From contig JAPYXD010000469.1 in assembly GCA_030998225.1 (NCBI GenBank), positions 620,001 through 684,000 of the forward strand: a stretch of 64,000 nucleotides of DNA. Reading direction: 5' to 3'. Position numbers and translations under genes: made by a program. This stretch comes from Diplolepis rosae. Taxonomy: Eukaryota > Arthropoda > Insecta > Hymenoptera > Diplolepididae. Shown one piece after another: positions 1-12,405 of this stretch (positions are counted from its first letter, which is position 1; each line of letters begins with the position of its first letter). The notes beneath the pieces were generated by a model. The model was not told where the DNA came from, did no database searches, and saw only the letters and a list, made by a program, of their open reading frames with translations.

Positions 1-304
1 GAGTAGCGCATGCAAGATTATGTTTAACTTTACGATATGCGGTTCTAATTATCTCCTTGCAACAGCTGAATGGTGATAATTCCAATGTCGAGTAACGTGA
101 ATTGGGTCTACGACCCGTACGGTAACTCCATCTTCCCACATTATATAATTCATCCATTTTAAATTCAGGTAAACGCGAATTAATAAAAGTAAAGTATTGC
201 TCTTCTTTTTCACATTTTTTTTTTAACTAAAAACATATTTAGAATTTCAGAGTCTGCAACACGTTAGAACACGGGTGGTACTCCTCTTCCAGCCTGAAGA
301 AAGA
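1..304. other. AT-rich leading segment, no gene seen
   Basis: No convincing coding potential, RNA gene or repeat boundary is visible before the R1-like element. The short open frames here are antisense shadows of the retrotransposon gene that follows. Confidence 0.5.
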
Positions 305-2901
305 AAGTAACATGAGAGTTGACCGTCGGCGAGGGCGGCGCTAGTAGTACTTTAGGCCGACGGGAGATACAAGTGCATGGGAAATTATACAAAATTGATG
401 AAACCAGGCTCATAGAGGAGCTTGGTTGGGCAGGGTCTGCTGGGTCGTTGGAGGACACTGTGCGGGCGCCGAAGCGGAAAGTGGTCGCATCATGTGACCA
501 CTCCATGCCTCGCTGCGGGCACAGGCGTACTAGTGGCTCGATGTACTGGTGGAACGACCAGTTGTCTGTCCTGCGTCGAAAATGCTTTACAGCGCGGCGG
601 AGTTTTACCCGCTCAAAGGGTGATCCTCTGCTTCGCGAGGCATGGAAAAGAGCAAAATCAGCTCTGAGGCAAGGCATAAAGAAAAGCCGACTTCAGTGCT
701 GGAAAGACTTGATCGGGGAAGTCGAGAAGGACCCATGGGGTCTCGCCTTCAAAATAGTCACTAAGAGATTGGTGACTAGAAGAAAGACCCCAGGCCTGGA
801 TAATGCCGATCGAGTCAAGTGCACTGTGTGAAGCTTTTTTCCGCATGTAGAGCCGTTCCAAAGGCAGGACCGAAGTTCCTGCGTGGTCCAGAGCGAGGAA
901 CTCTTCACTCTCGAAGAACTAAAGAGAGCGGGTGAAAGGCTCAAGGCAAACACAGCGCCGGGGATCGACGGGTTGCCGAATGAGATCCTCAAAGAGGTGA
1001 TCGGGGTACATCCGGAGATCCTCCTAGAAGTCTTTAACTCCTGTCTTCGGGAGGGGAAGTTCTTCGCAGACTGGAAGAAGCAGAGGTTGGTCCTGCTGAG
1101 GAAGGGCAACAAACCTCTAGGGGATGCCTCATCGCATAGACCAATATGTTTATTGGATACGATGGGGAAACTTCTGGAGGAAATGATCCTACAAAGACTA
1201 CAGGGTCACATGGTCCGCGAGAATGGTCTCTCGGAAAACCAGTTCGGCTTTGGAAAGGCAGGTCCACAGTTGACGCCATCCAGGCAGTAGTGAACATCGC
1301 CACTAAAGCAAGAAGAGGAACTGGTATGTATATGACATGTGGCGCCCCTCAAGGGTCGCGGGTGGGTCCACTCGTTTGGAACGTCATGTACGATGATTTC
1401 CTGCGCATGGACCTGCCTGCTGGAACGAGCATCATCGGCTTCGCGGATGACGCACTTGTCGTGTGCGCTGCTGACGACGTCGGAATTCTGGAGCTGAGGA
1501 TCAATGATAGTCTGTGGCGGGCAAAGCGTAGGCCTGAAAATGGCCCCTGAGAAGACCGAGGCTTTGCTGGTCACAGACAGGAGATCTTTCAAATACCCGA
1601 GGATCGTTCTCGGGGAACATGAAATCAAGTGGAAAAAGAGCATTAAGTACCTGGGTGTGCAGTTGGATCGAAGGCTTAGCTTCGGCGAACACCTGCAGAT
1701 CGCGACTGCCAAAGCCATCCAGTGTGGGGCCGCCCTGACTCGGCTCATGCCCAACATTGGTGGTCCTAGGGAAGCTAAGAGAAGGCTGGTGGCGAGCGTG
1801 GTAAATTCGAAGCTGCTTTATGCAGCTCCGATCTGGACAAGTGCCCTTAACAACCATGCTATCCTGAAGAAGCTGTTCTCGGCACAGAGAGGTGTGGTGA
1901 TGAGAATTGTCTCAGCATACCGAACTGTGTCGACGAGTGCTGTGCTGGTCCTGGCGAGCGTCCCGCCAATAGATTTATTGGCGGAGGAAAGGCAGGAGAC
2001 CTTTCAGCTTCGCAAGGAGCTTACCTGCGCCGACCTGCAGGAAATCGCTCGCGCGAAGGAGGCCATCCGCAAGGATGGAAGGCGCAGACTCGTCGAGAAA
2101 TGGCAGACGAGATGGCATGGTGACCAATCCGGGAGATGGACACACCGTCTAATCCCGGAACTGACCACCTGGCTGGACAGAAAGCACGATCAAGTCGGCT
2201 TTTACCTGGCGCAAGCGCTTTCAGACCATGGCTGCTTTAATGCGTACCTGAAGCGCTTCAAAAAAAGAGACGATGAGTCGTGCCGCTACTGCGGTTCCCT
2301 TGTGGATAATGCAGAGCACGCACTCTTCGTCTGCGCAAAGTGGGGCGCGGCAAGGGAGGCCCTCGGTCAGGCAGTGGGTGCTGAGCTCACTCCTGACACG
2401 ATGGTCTCTCTCATGCTCCAGTCTGAACAGATTTGGATGTTTATCGAGTCATTCGTCACCCTGGTGATGAAGGCGAGGGAGCTCGATGAGCGTGCAGAGC
2501 GTGGCAACAATGGGGGCCAGTAGAAATCGCATCGGGGCCTACACCCGCGGTCCTGCGTCTTGGGCGGACTTGGCTGTTCGCGTCGACCGGGGGAGGAATC
2601 TTCTTATTCCTTTTCTGGTTGGCGCGGTTGGCCGGCCTGCCTAACGGGCGTGTGCCCTCGGATGGGAGTCCCGGGCGAACGGACGACGGAAGAGTCGTAC
2701 GCGACTTTAAGGTAGAACCAACTGCCCGCGAAGTTTAAAGCCGAAAGGCGGTTCCGCGGGCGGTGCATTGGTTCGCGAGAGGGGGTTTTTTGGTTTTAAC
2801 AGGTATGCCTAGACCCGTCCTAGGAGAGTCCTGTACAACGTCTATAAAAGATTTCGCCATTTTTCCTCCTCACAAAAAAAAAAAAAAAAAAAAAAAAAAA
2901 A
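305..2901 (+). mobile_element. R1-like non-LTR retrotransposon, 5' truncated, poly(A) tail
   Basis: A non-LTR retrotransposon copy that ends in a run of 28 A (2874-2901). It keeps the linker between endonuclease and reverse transcriptase (RT), a damaged RT and the C-terminal zinc-finger region, then a GC-rich 3' untranslated region (2524-2873). The endonuclease and ORF1 are missing, as expected of 5' truncation. The last 150 bases of the 3' UTR recur almost identically at 49504-49653, which confirms the 3' end. I could not find a flanking target duplication. The first 90 or so bases (305-395) are shared, inverted, with 22899-22985, so the true 5' junction is uncertain. Confidence 0.85.
319..2523 (+). 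pseudogene. R1-clade reverse transcriptase (ORF2 remnant)
   Basis: Broken ORF2 of an R1-type element. Seen in order: a YWWN linker motif near 541-555; an in-frame stop at 829-831; RT motifs PGIDGLPNEILK (about 958-993) and HRPICLLD; a frameshift near 1250 around the GRSTVDAIQAV motif, which is characteristic of R1-like elements; motif B (CGAPQGSRVGPLVWN, about 1340-1382); the catalytic FADD box (about 1441-1453); a frameshift near 1504; motif E (YLGVQLDRRLS); and a C-terminal CCHC finger near 2280-2335 (C-x2-C...H-x4-C). The segment between TVDAIQAV and motif B is far too short, so motif A with its first catalytic Asp is deleted. The gene cannot encode an active polymerase. R1 clade is inferred from the motifs. 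Confidence 0.85.
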
Positions 2902-4374
2902 GCAGTGCTCACATTATGGAAAAAGTATAGATACCACTAACATGGCTCAGCTGGTTGTCGGTGTGTAGGCGCAGAAAGCGAAGGTGCGCGGGGTGCGCGC
3001 GCTTGTTTCCCTCTCGCTCTCTCGCCAGCTGGTATCGGAAGGGGCACGTTGCCATTTTTCCTTCCCCGTCACTCTTGCATGCGAGAACGACTCGTCCCAT
3101 TTCCCCTTGTTCTTCACGCTTCTTCGTTACAATCATGTCTAATCTCCATGGTTACAATGCATGCATTTTCAACTGTTCCAAAATTTAGATTTCAGGCTGT
3201 CGTTTATCGGGTCGAAATTGAGAAATATGTTTCTCTCGACTCCGTGCAAACGAGGCGCGAAGCAGACGACAATTTCAAATTTACGTTATATGTAATTATG
3301 GAAATAATACCTCTTTTTTCGATATTTTAATCATTTTCTCCCTAAAATAAACATCTATGAGATTTAAAAAAATTGTGGAATCATTTTGAGTCTAAATATA
3401 ATTTTAAAGTGGAAATTTGAAATTAATAAATATTTAAAATTTGAATCTATATATAAATTGAAAATATTTGAAATTTTTTAAGGAAAGTTTAAATTAGAAA
3501 TTTCGAATTTCCATACTTTTTACTAATTTTGAACATTTAAAAAATTTTCAATTAGCGAGTTATTTAGCATTAAGAAGAGATAAACATAAAATTTAAGATT
3601 GAATATTACATTCTCAATTTTGTGTTAGACATATTTTCATCTCACTTTTTTGTAGCCTAATCACAGACTTTTCATTCAGAAAATGAATTGCTTTACGGAA
3701 AGGAAAAATTTTTTAATAGAAGGAGATAAATTAAAAAGCTAAAAAATGTGTTCAGTGATATTTGCATATGACCACATAAGCATATAATGATTTTAAATTT
3801 TACATGTAATTTTTGTTTTCAAGTTAGTGCTTAAATCTTGTCACGATTTTACAAGATCTTATGGACACCTGCAATCTGTTAAATGAAATATTTTGTAATT
3901 CTTAATTTGCATTTTCTCCTGAAATCGTATGAAAAATTCAAAGTCGATAAATGGTTAAAATTTTATATCAAGATTTCAATTACACAATTTTGAAGTTTTG
4001 TGAATAAACCGCTTCATTTATAAAATACTTTAACTCTGTGAAGCATTTTTATATTTTATGTGTAAAATCTGTGTTTAGGTCACAAAAATGTAAGATAAAA
4101 ATACTTTCATTATAAAATTAAGTATGTAGATTTAGCACTCATTAGGTCAAATGTTTATTACTTCTTCATGCAAAATACTTTGCACATAATTCTCTGATTA
4201 AATATTTTTTTAAGGTTGGAACATTTAAGAAATTCTTAAATATTTAACCTATTTATAAAAACTAAAAATTCACAAATAAAACTTCGACTGACAAATCTAA
4301 GAATTTGTCAGTTATTGATCTATTTTCTTTCAAGTTTGAACATAGGACTTAAAATTCCAAAATGACATTATTTT
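2902..4374. other. AT-rich repeat-derived segment, no gene
   Basis: No coding region is supported. The stretch around 3196-3330 resembles the outer arm of the palindrome at 9.85-16.1 kb (shared GCGCGAAGCAGACGAC followed by AAATTT-rich sequence). The later motif GGTCACAAAAATGTAAGAT (about 4078-4096) resembles GGCCACAAAAACGTGAGGT in that arm. I infer an old diverged copy of the same repeat. Confidence 0.4.
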
Positions 4375-6277
4375 TCAAGTGACGCTTAAACCTTCCTTTA
4401 TTCTTTTTTTTCTGAATCTTGCTTGAGCTTCCGTCAGTTTCTTTTCCCTCTCCAACTTTTCGCTTAATCTTTCTGCCATTATTGAGGCCAATATTTTATT
4501 ACCTATATCCAACAGTGAGATTCCTCTGTAGTTACCCGTCAAGTTCTCATCCCCTTTTTTGTGGATGGTATAGATCGATGCTGTACGCCAGCGTTTTATC
4601 ATTTGATTTTTCTGCCACATATCCTTGATCAGTTGGATAAGTTCTTCTATTCCTTCCCTAAGCATACCCACCAAAAATTCTGCTGCTATCCCATCCTCTC
4701 CTGCAGCCTTACCTTTTTTTAACTTGCATATCCTTGCAATTACTTCTTCTTGCTCTATAGGTTTACTTAAATCATCCTCTTCTAGTATTTTTTCAGTCCT
4801 CTCTTCTTTTCCTTCATTGCCTTTCTCATCATAACCACTCGATACCTTCCTATTTGTATTATCTTCATACGTCCCTTCGTCAGCTTATTCCTCTCTTTTC
4901 TTCTCCTCAGCCTCCTCTATATATTCCTCTCCTTCTAGTAACGACTTAAAGTGTTCCAGCCATGTTTCTTTCTTAATTGTATTACTCATTATTTTTCTTT
5001 TCTTTCTATACCAACTCATGGCCTTCCACCATTCTGTAATATTCCTGCTTGCTGCTACCTGTTTTTGCTTTTCATCCAACCAATCTTTAATCAGTTTGTC
5101 TCTCAAATCTGCTAATTCCTTTCTACTTTTCAAGTATGCTAGTTTATTTCCCCAGTCCTTGTTTTTTCTGAATCTGTGTAGCAACTTAAATGTTTTTCTC
5201 CTTTTCTTCTTGTATTCGCCATTATCCCACGTTTCCTCACGTCCCTTATTTCCTCCTCCCTTAGTTGTCATACCAGTTCTCTTTGCTGTTTCCTCAAGTG
5301 TCTCTATTATATTCCCCCATCTTACCTCTGGGTCTGGGTTTTCTTCCTTATCTTTTTCCTTCCAACATTCAAGCCATATTTTGTGAAATTCTTCCTCTTT
5401 TTCCTCTTTCCATTTTAGTCTTCTCAAATTCTTTTTTTTTCGTTTCCATTTCTCTCCCTTTTTTACCCCATTCCACTCGATATAATATAGGCAGGTGATC
5501 TGATCCTTCCTGAGCGGCAATCCGAAACCCTCTAAACCACTCTGGCTTATCTATTTCTTCTTCCATTTTGAGCATGACCAGATCCAGTACCCCTCCTAGT
5601 CCTCTTCCATGCCCAATGCACGTTACCTTCCCTTCCCTGTCTTCTTCCGTTCTACCGTTCATAATTAACATCGTTCTTGCCTCGCACCAATTTAATAAAA
5701 GGTTACCCTCAGATCGCATTTCTTTATCTTCTGAGTTCCTTAGACGTAGATTTATCTTTTCCTTCCAACCGCATTCTGCCACTCCCTGCCCTGATCCTAT
5801 TTTTGCGTTCAGATACCCCGCGAGCATTAGCCTTGCTGGATGTCCTTCTAAATCGGCCATTCTTTGATCCAGCTTTTTCAAAAATAGTTTGGTATTATTA
5901 GGCTTATTGTTGTAACCTGTGATTAAAATGTAATGAATCTGACTGTCTTTCTTTTTTATTTCTAGCTGTAGTCCGTACTCCCATTCTGTCTGTTTCCAAC
6001 TAGCCTCTAACCTCTTCTTGACTCCAATCAGCTGTCCTCCAGTTGCCCTGCCTTTAGCATACTTTCTGACTGCTGCCTTCCCGAACCATTCATATTTCTT
6101 ATCTAACGTTTCCATGCCTCTTTTCATTCTTTTTTCCTCCAAAAATGTTTCTTGGAAAACTACAATATCTGCACCCTCCCACAATTTCCAATTTTTCTTG
6201 ACATTTGTCATGCCCTGTACATTCCATTGCATCAATACTAATTCACTGTCTTCCAGCACTTCCTCTTCCACTGTCAC
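4375..6277 (-). pseudogene. Non-LTR ORF2: APE endonuclease and partial reverse transcriptase
   Basis: The endonuclease (5369-6277) shows LMQWNVQGM, FQETFLEE, a GYLNAKIG box in which the usual catalytic GDFN reads GYLN, VLDLVML and the terminal GSDHLPI. After a frameshift near 5500 a linker rich in WxxK follows (4885-5520), with a stop near 4885. RT then starts with LKKGKAAGEDGI and NYRGISLLDIGNKI and ends in ARFRKKR at 4375. Catalytic motifs A, B and C are absent. The endonuclease Asp change, frameshifts, stop and loss of the RT palm make this a dead copy. The reading frame starts at the Met just after ORF1, as expected for ORF2. Confidence 0.8.
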
Positions 6278-7827
6278 GAAAAAGATTCCTTTCCTCTCTC
6301 TCCTTCTTGAGTTTCAGTTCTCGCTCCAGCTCGTCCCATTGTAGACATATATCATCTACCCATAGACTCTGGTATCCCGTTCCAGCCCTCTTCCCTTTCG
6401 ATCTCCATGCTTTTGCTTCTTTTTTTAGACATGTTTTTACTTCTTCTTGTCTCTCTGTCAGATTGTCCTTAATCCAGACTCCCCAGCCTAGGTCTCCTAA
6501 AGTTGTCTTTTCTTTCATTAACGTTAATTTGGCCTTCCACCCCTAAAGTTCCACTTTCCATCCTCCCTCAATTCTTTCCAGTTTACTTACTCTAGCCTTT
6601 ATTTGTAATATGTTCCACATCCATCCTTCTAGTTCTTCTTTCTTTTCTTTTGTTACGAGTGTCAGACCTTCGATTATGACAGTCTTTTTCTTTGCTCTTC
6701 TTACCTGTATCTCTTCGTTCCACTCTACTCGACTTAGCTTTTTGGGAGGGAGGTTTGTTGATCCGGTCCCCCGATCATCACCACCCATCTTCTCCTCAAA
6801 CCTTTCTGTCGTCGAAGCGGCAACATGTGTTAGAGTCATTGAATCCGTTGACGAAGACCTCCTTGGCTCGTCGTACTTATCCCCCGCTTCTTGAAACTGC
6901 TCTAATAATTTTTTTAACTTACTATTTTCCATTTTACCTCTTTCAACTTCTCTTTTCAGCTGTTTTATTTCCACTTCCTGCTTCGTCTCCTCCTTCCTTT
7001 TCTTTTCATATCTGTAATTTTTACAGCTGTATTCTTTTCTTAGCATTTCTTCCAATTCTGCCATTCTTCTGTCCCATTTTTCTTCTTCTTTCTTTTCCCA
7101 ACTTTCTTTTCCTTCCAATAGTATTGTTTCGAGGTTCGCAATTTTTTTCTCCCATTTTCTTTTAAAACTTCTCTCCCATGTTCTTGCCCCTTCTTCACTT
7201 TCTTCCTTCCCCTGGGACTCCTGTTTCCATTCATCTTCCTCTGATTTTTCGTCTTCTTCCACTCTCTCGACTATCTCCAGTCTCCGCTGTGTTTTCCTTC
7301 GGGTCTTTTTCTTCTCTTCCAATGAATACCTCGAAGAACAGGGTTCCTCGCCCTGATTTAGTTCTCTCTGTAAGTTCCCCCTAGTCACCCTTTGCTTGGG
7401 GGTCCCCTTCAGCCCATTTTTCCGTTTAGGGATACTTCCCTCGTCTAATTTTCCCCGTTCTGCTTCGCCATCTGCCTTTATATTTCGGTTTCCCGGCCTG
7501 TCGTAAGATATCTCTTCGCGCCCTAATTCCTCGCCTCCAAAACTCTTCCAACTTCTTATCTTTTCCAGTTTCCCTCTCATTTTCCGCCCTTTTGGACCTG
7601 CCTCTTTTCTTTTTCCTCTCGTCAGTTCCCAACTCTTCCAACTCTCTGTCCATGACAGGCTCACTTTGTTTACACTGCGGGGACAAGTCTCGTATCGCCC
7701 TCTGGCGAGACTCACTTTCATTATCTATATTATCTTGTGAGCCCAAACTTTCATTCTCCGCCGCACTGTCGCTCGCTTCGTCAACCTCCTCGCCAACTTC
7801 CGCCCGCCTCTTCTCACCTTCAGCCAT
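6243..7827 (-). pseudogene. Non-LTR ORF1 protein, coiled-coil rich, frameshifted
   Basis: ORF1 of the minus-strand element, split by frameshifts near 7560 and 6543. The N-terminal part begins at a Met at 7827 and is acidic then basic. The middle (about 6900-7260) is a long Lys/Glu coiled coil with heptad-like LEEMLRKE and LKREVERGK segments. The C-terminal part (6543-6720) resembles the RNA-recognition-like domain of non-LTR ORF1 proteins (KKKTVIIEGL). The last piece (6243-6518) continues in another frame. ORF1 proteins bind element RNA and form trimers or particles in related families; here that role is inferred from position and the coiled coil only. Confidence 0.65.
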
Positions 7828-8024
7828 AACCTCACTTTTTCTCTCGCCGGTGAAACAGCACTAAAAAGTGTCTTATGCTTTTCACACACTGCTCACTTAT
7901 TAGTCACTCCGCACCACCTTTGCCGCTTCTCAATTTTTGTATCTTATTTCTAGTTTTTTTATATTATTAACCTTCCAATCAGACACTTTGTTTCACACTT
8001 TCGCGAGACAGCAAACTCCATCGA

Positions 8025-8191
8025 CAAAATATCTTTGGACCAAATAAATATTTGTTCGAATCAAATAAATTTCTGCCTTCAATCAAACCATTTATATCTT
8101 TGACCATATATCATTGAATTAATTTCTTTGTTTTGAAGAAAAATTAATTTGATTCAAACAAATATTTATTTTGTTTAAAGATATTTTGTTT
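8025..8191. repeat. Inverted repeat, about 45-bp stem
   Basis: CAAAATATCTTTGGACCAAA at the left (8025-8072) is matched, with few mismatches, by the reverse complement at 8144-8191. The loop is about 70 bp. It is a short foldback or MITE-like structure just upstream of the non-LTR element's 5' end. Confidence 0.6.
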
Positions 8192-9660
8192 GAATTAAAC
8201 AAATTTTATTTCATTTAAACAAATCATTTCTTTAAATCAAAAAAAGTTGTCCAAACAAAACATTTTCTTTGATTCAATCAAATCTTTTTTCTGAGTGCAC
8301 TTATTTTGATTTAGAGAGTGAAATAAAGCGTACTTACCAAAGGTGATCCTGATTTATGTAAAAATTCCCAGTAAAATTGTTAGAAAAGGAAATTCTAACA
8401 ATATCCTCAAAAGACGGCACAAAAAATAATTGTTTCATTTCAAATATTTCATTAACTGCAATTTGAAATGATTTCCATGAATAAATTTCCTAGTTTTCTA
8501 AAGTCCGAGAACTATTTCAATTTTTTCGATATATAACTAAAATTACTTTAATTTATATAGATTTAGTTTTAAAACGCTTAAAAATCGAGGTAATTTTACA
8601 ATTGGAATTGTTTGCAATTAAAATTTGTGTAAAGAGGAACCATTATAATTGTTTGTAGGTCTTTTTACTTAAATATTCCCAATTTATTCAATTTAAAATT
8701 AGAAATATTACTAATTAAACAATTTTCAATACCTCATTATTTTTAATTTGTCCACTTAAAATTGTCTTGTAAGCTTCTAATTAATCACTTTTAAAAAGAA
8801 CTTACAGTCTTAAAAAAGCCTTTGAAAATTAAAAAAATTTTGAGTTCAAACGATTTGAAAACTCTTTCATTTTCAGATCATATATTGTATCATTTATTTA
8901 TCAGATTGATATTGTACTTTTGTGACATCTTAATACCTGTAATTTATTACCTAAGGTACAGTATAGGCAAGGAAGAATTAAAGAGTTATATATTGTCAGA
9001 AAATAGAATTATAAGAAAGGTAATTATGACAGAATCTATTAAGTAAAAACGATTATTATTTTAAAAGTTTACATAAAAATACAATTAATTAACATTCTGA
9101 ATTTACAATATTCGAAATCAATTGAGTCAAATCAAAGAAAGTTAAAATATAAAACTACTTGAATACAACAGGTTATGAACCTAACCTCAAATTCTGCATT
9201 TCAATTCTACAAACAAATAGTATCAAATAAATCGTCCTTGCTGGCCACACACTCAAAACAATTATTTAACATTTCCTGAAATTCATCAAATTTATGTCAC
9301 GTCATCAACATTATTTAAGAGTTTTTACAAAATTTGTTCGCTGTCAAATTTTGTAAACAGAAGTCGCTGGGCAAGCAGACGACGAGATGCACGAGACATC
9401 GAATCGAAGAAATCGCAGAAACTCAGAAAGTTAGGGAACGCTTGCTTTGACTTTATTTCGTATATGCTATATATAGACGAAATAAGGAGAGAGCCGAAGT
9501 TTCCCGAAGATTTTCGGGCATCTCCGAGTTTTCGAATTCAGAAGAGTAGAAGCCGGTTGCGCGCGCAACCAAACTTACAGCTCCTACTTTATTCACACGG
9601 ACCTAGCCTGTAATTGTGTGCGAATGGTTGGCGTGTCCGATCTGGGCACACTGGAAAACC
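8192..9660. other. Intergenic AT-rich stretch, nothing recognisable
   Basis: No coding frame, RNA gene or clear repeat is supported here. The last 300 bases are less AT-rich and contain short symmetric pieces (GCGCGC near 9558), but I recognise no function. Confidence 0.4.
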
Positions 9661-9676
9661 TTTAGACTGCCCCAAA

Positions 9677-9840
9677 GCAGTGATCCCAGAACGTGGGAGC
9701 TGGCGGCCCCCACCATAAATGCCTCGAGATCGTTGTGTCTTCCTCATTCAACCAACCTATGGCAGTCGAGCGAGGAAGAAGCCATGAGCTGGTGGGGTCT
9801 ATGGTGGGGGCCGCCAGCTCCCACGTTCTGGGATCACTGC
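9677..9840. repeat. Perfect 40-bp hairpin MITE
   Basis: The 40 bases at 9677-9716 are the exact reverse complement of 9801-9840 by direct comparison, separated by an 84-base loop. The stem holds GGAGCTGGCGGCCCCCACC, which also forms both outer ends of the adjacent giant palindrome (9851 onward and 16112 inward). The hairpin is therefore probably a deletion derivative of that family's ends. Related sequence (CCACGATCTGGGATCACTG) recurs at 16830-16848. Confidence 0.8.
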
Positions 9841-10741
9841 CCCAAAGTGCGGAGCTGGCGGCCCCCACCACGCTCCCATGTGGGAGCACACACAATCAAG
9901 CGCGCCGTGTCGGTGTGTCCCCCACTTCCTCGCTTCGATTTCACGCTTTCGTCTGTTGAGCCAAGATCGAAAATTATGTTTCTGTCGACTTCGTGTCAAA
10001 GTGGCGCGAAGCAGACGACAAATTTAAAATCTACAAATATATCATTTAAGATATTACCTTTCTTTCTTTGATATTTTTGAAAACATTCAGTTAAAATGAA
10101 TATCTAAACATTTTATTTTGAATTTTAGGATAATTTAAAGACTTAAAAAATGATTTTCTATTGAAATTTAAACTTAATAAATTTTCAAAGTTTCAAAACG
10201 AAATATCAATTTCTATATTTGTTAGCTATGCAAATCAAATAATTCAATTACAAAATTATGTCGAGAATATTATATATTGAAGAATGATAAAATATGATAT
10301 TGGAGTTTGAAAAATAAAATATTAATATAATTAAGTAATACATAAATTATATCTAATTATACAATCGAAATTATAAAATAGAGTTTCTTCTTGGGTATAA
10401 GGCAACATTGAAACAAATTTCATTCAAATAAAATACTCAGAAAACTAATACGTAATATTATTCACAAATGAATTTCATTATAAAACTGTGAATAAAAGGT
10501 TTCAGTATTCAAAAAAACCAGAATTACATTTCAAGATTTCTCTTATATAAAATACAAATATAAAATATTTATTTCGAATAAAATTGTTTTAAAAAAATTT
10601 TATAGTACGTGAATCAACTATATCAATTAAAAAATTAAGTGGAAAATATTTTGTTTAAAAAAAAATAAGAAATAAGAAATTAAAGTTGAAAATCTACATT
10701 CATAATTACATGGTGATAATAGATAAAAATTCTATACGATG

Positions 10742-10850
10742 TTGTTAATAATTGGCTTTAGGGTCCAGAAATGATAAGTCAGGAAGTCACATACTTTCAA
10801 ACATTTCGACTCTAATCTGAGTCCTCATCAGAGATCTTTATTTCTAAAAT
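10742..10850 (-). ncRNA. Hammerhead ribozyme-like motif in Penelope-like segment
   Basis: On the minus strand the core boxes are exact: CTGATGA (10831-10825), a stem II of GGACTC/GAGTC closed by an AGATTA loop, then GAAA (10807-10804). Downstream sequence (GGACCCTAAAGCC) is shared with the motif at 35.3 kb. Hammerheads of this kind are known from Penelope-like elements and related repeats, and they self-cleave co-transcriptionally. Stems I and III were only judged by eye. The segment is one of the inserts present in just one arm of the giant palindrome. Confidence 0.55.
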
Positions 10851-12029
10851 TTTAAAACAGTGGATAAAATATTGCACAAATGAGCTCTATTTTGAAATAA
10901 ACTTTGGTAATGTAAAAAATGTAAAAAAATGTAAAATATAGTGAGAAACTTTACATATAATTTTACAGAAAGCATCGGTAAATTATATAAAAACTTCCTT
11001 AGGAATAACAATAGAATTCTAACACATAACTCTAACGTAAATAAACTAAAAAATTTCGGCAGAATTTCAGGAAATTCTGTTATTTTTAGTAAATTTATGA
11101 AAAAAATTTTTTTTTTAAACTTCAGTTCCAAAGTGTTGAATATTCTGTATATCTTTCCCTGGAAATACTGATACTTGTAATAGAAATAATTTTACGTTTT
11201 GGTAACTGAATTTCAATGCACTTACATGCAACTGAAAATTCATCCACATGCGACTGAAACTCAGTTACAGTGACACAATTTTATGATAATTTTATAAAAT
11301 TTCTGTTACAGTTTGGTAGTTTTTAAGATACATTTTTTGAAAATTCAGTTGAGATCCATATAATATTAAGAGAACTTTTTTTTTTATCTATATATATATA
11401 TATATATATATATTTTTAAATTCAGTTGAGATCCATATAATATTAAGAGAACTTTTTTTTATCTATATATATATATATATATATGTATAAATTCAGTACA
11501 TTTCCAAGAATTTCACATAATCTCAAAAATGTTTATATTAGGCGAATGTTTTTCAGATATCAATAAAATTCCATAGTCAATAAATGTTTAGAATTTCAAG
11601 ATAAGTTAGGTATTGATTGGAAATTTAGTAGCTTTGTTAGTTGACTATTTTAATCATAAAACTCTTCATTTTCGTAGATTTTTCAATTTTTTAATTAAAA
11701 ATCTATGCATAGGCCACAAAAACGTGAGGTGAAAATTTTAAATCATCAGCTACAATAAAACAGAAATTTTAATTCTATTGTGGTAGGGCCCTAGCTGTTT
11801 TGTCCTGTCAGTAATTAGGTGCTGATCCACTTTTTCAAAAATTTGCAATAAGACGAAAGCGAAAAAATAGAAGAAAATATATTTGGGATGCTTAATTAAC
11901 GTGAGTCCCCTTGCCTCTCACATAACTCAAGGCACATAAAAAGAAATACACCTTTGGTCACTTGTAAATGGATGCTAATAGATGTCTTTTACCAAGATAT
12001 TAAACATGAAAGACAAAATCAATTAAACA

Positions 12030-12105
12030 ATTTTTTGGAAGTGCAGGGGTTTGAACTCGCATATGCTGCGTATCAGCCAATTACCTTCACCACTATAATA
12101 AGATC
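12030..12105 (-). repeat. tRNA-like (SINE or tRNA pseudogene) sequence
   Basis: Read on the minus strand, TAGTGGTGAAGGTAATTGG resembles an A box and GCGAGTTCAAACCCCTGC a B box, about 30 bases apart. It lies inside a stretch (about 11880-12290) absent from the opposite palindrome arm, as expected of a later SINE insertion. No cloverleaf was verified. Confidence 0.4.
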
Positions 12106-12405
12106 GTTAATGAATACTATTAATTTACGGACATTATATAATTAGGACGACATGTTTGCCCAAATTTCTGAAAAATGATTATTTATACATTGCATTCAGA
12201 GAAATATGTTTCAGAATTGGCTACAATCTTGCATACAATTTTAAAGTGACATGTTTGATAACATGTTTGCTATTATATTGACCCAAATTCATAGAATTAT
12301 TTACATTTCTAATTATTTTGGCATAGGGTCAGATTCTTATTATTTTCTTTGAATAAAATTTTCACTATTAGGTACAAAATTACTCAAAAATTAAGCAATG
12401 CAAGC

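Larger units (their letters stand above)
4375..7900 (-). mobile_element. Non-LTR retrotransposon, 3'-truncated, minus strand
   Basis: Opposite-strand non-LTR element with a long ORF1, an apurinic-type endonuclease and the first part of RT. Coding similarity stops abruptly inside RT near 4385, and no poly(A) tail or 3' UTR is visible, so the 3' portion was lost by deletion or rearrangement. This is unlike the usual 5' truncation. The 5' UTR probably lies around 7828-7930. Base composition is strongly A/G-rich on the coding strand, giving Lys/Glu-rich proteins. The clade is not certain; the RT motif NYRGISLLD and the coiled-coil ORF1 fit several I/Jockey/L1-like groups. Confidence 0.8.

Noticed and set aside
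5018..7864. Many hydrophobic plus-strand frames
   Set aside because: All are antisense shadows of the A/G-rich minus-strand non-LTR ORFs.
9616..10071. 151-codon plus-strand frame across the hairpin and palindrome end
   Set aside because: It translates inverted-repeat sequence (the same words read in both directions) and has no domain; a mirrored version occurs at 15896-16249.
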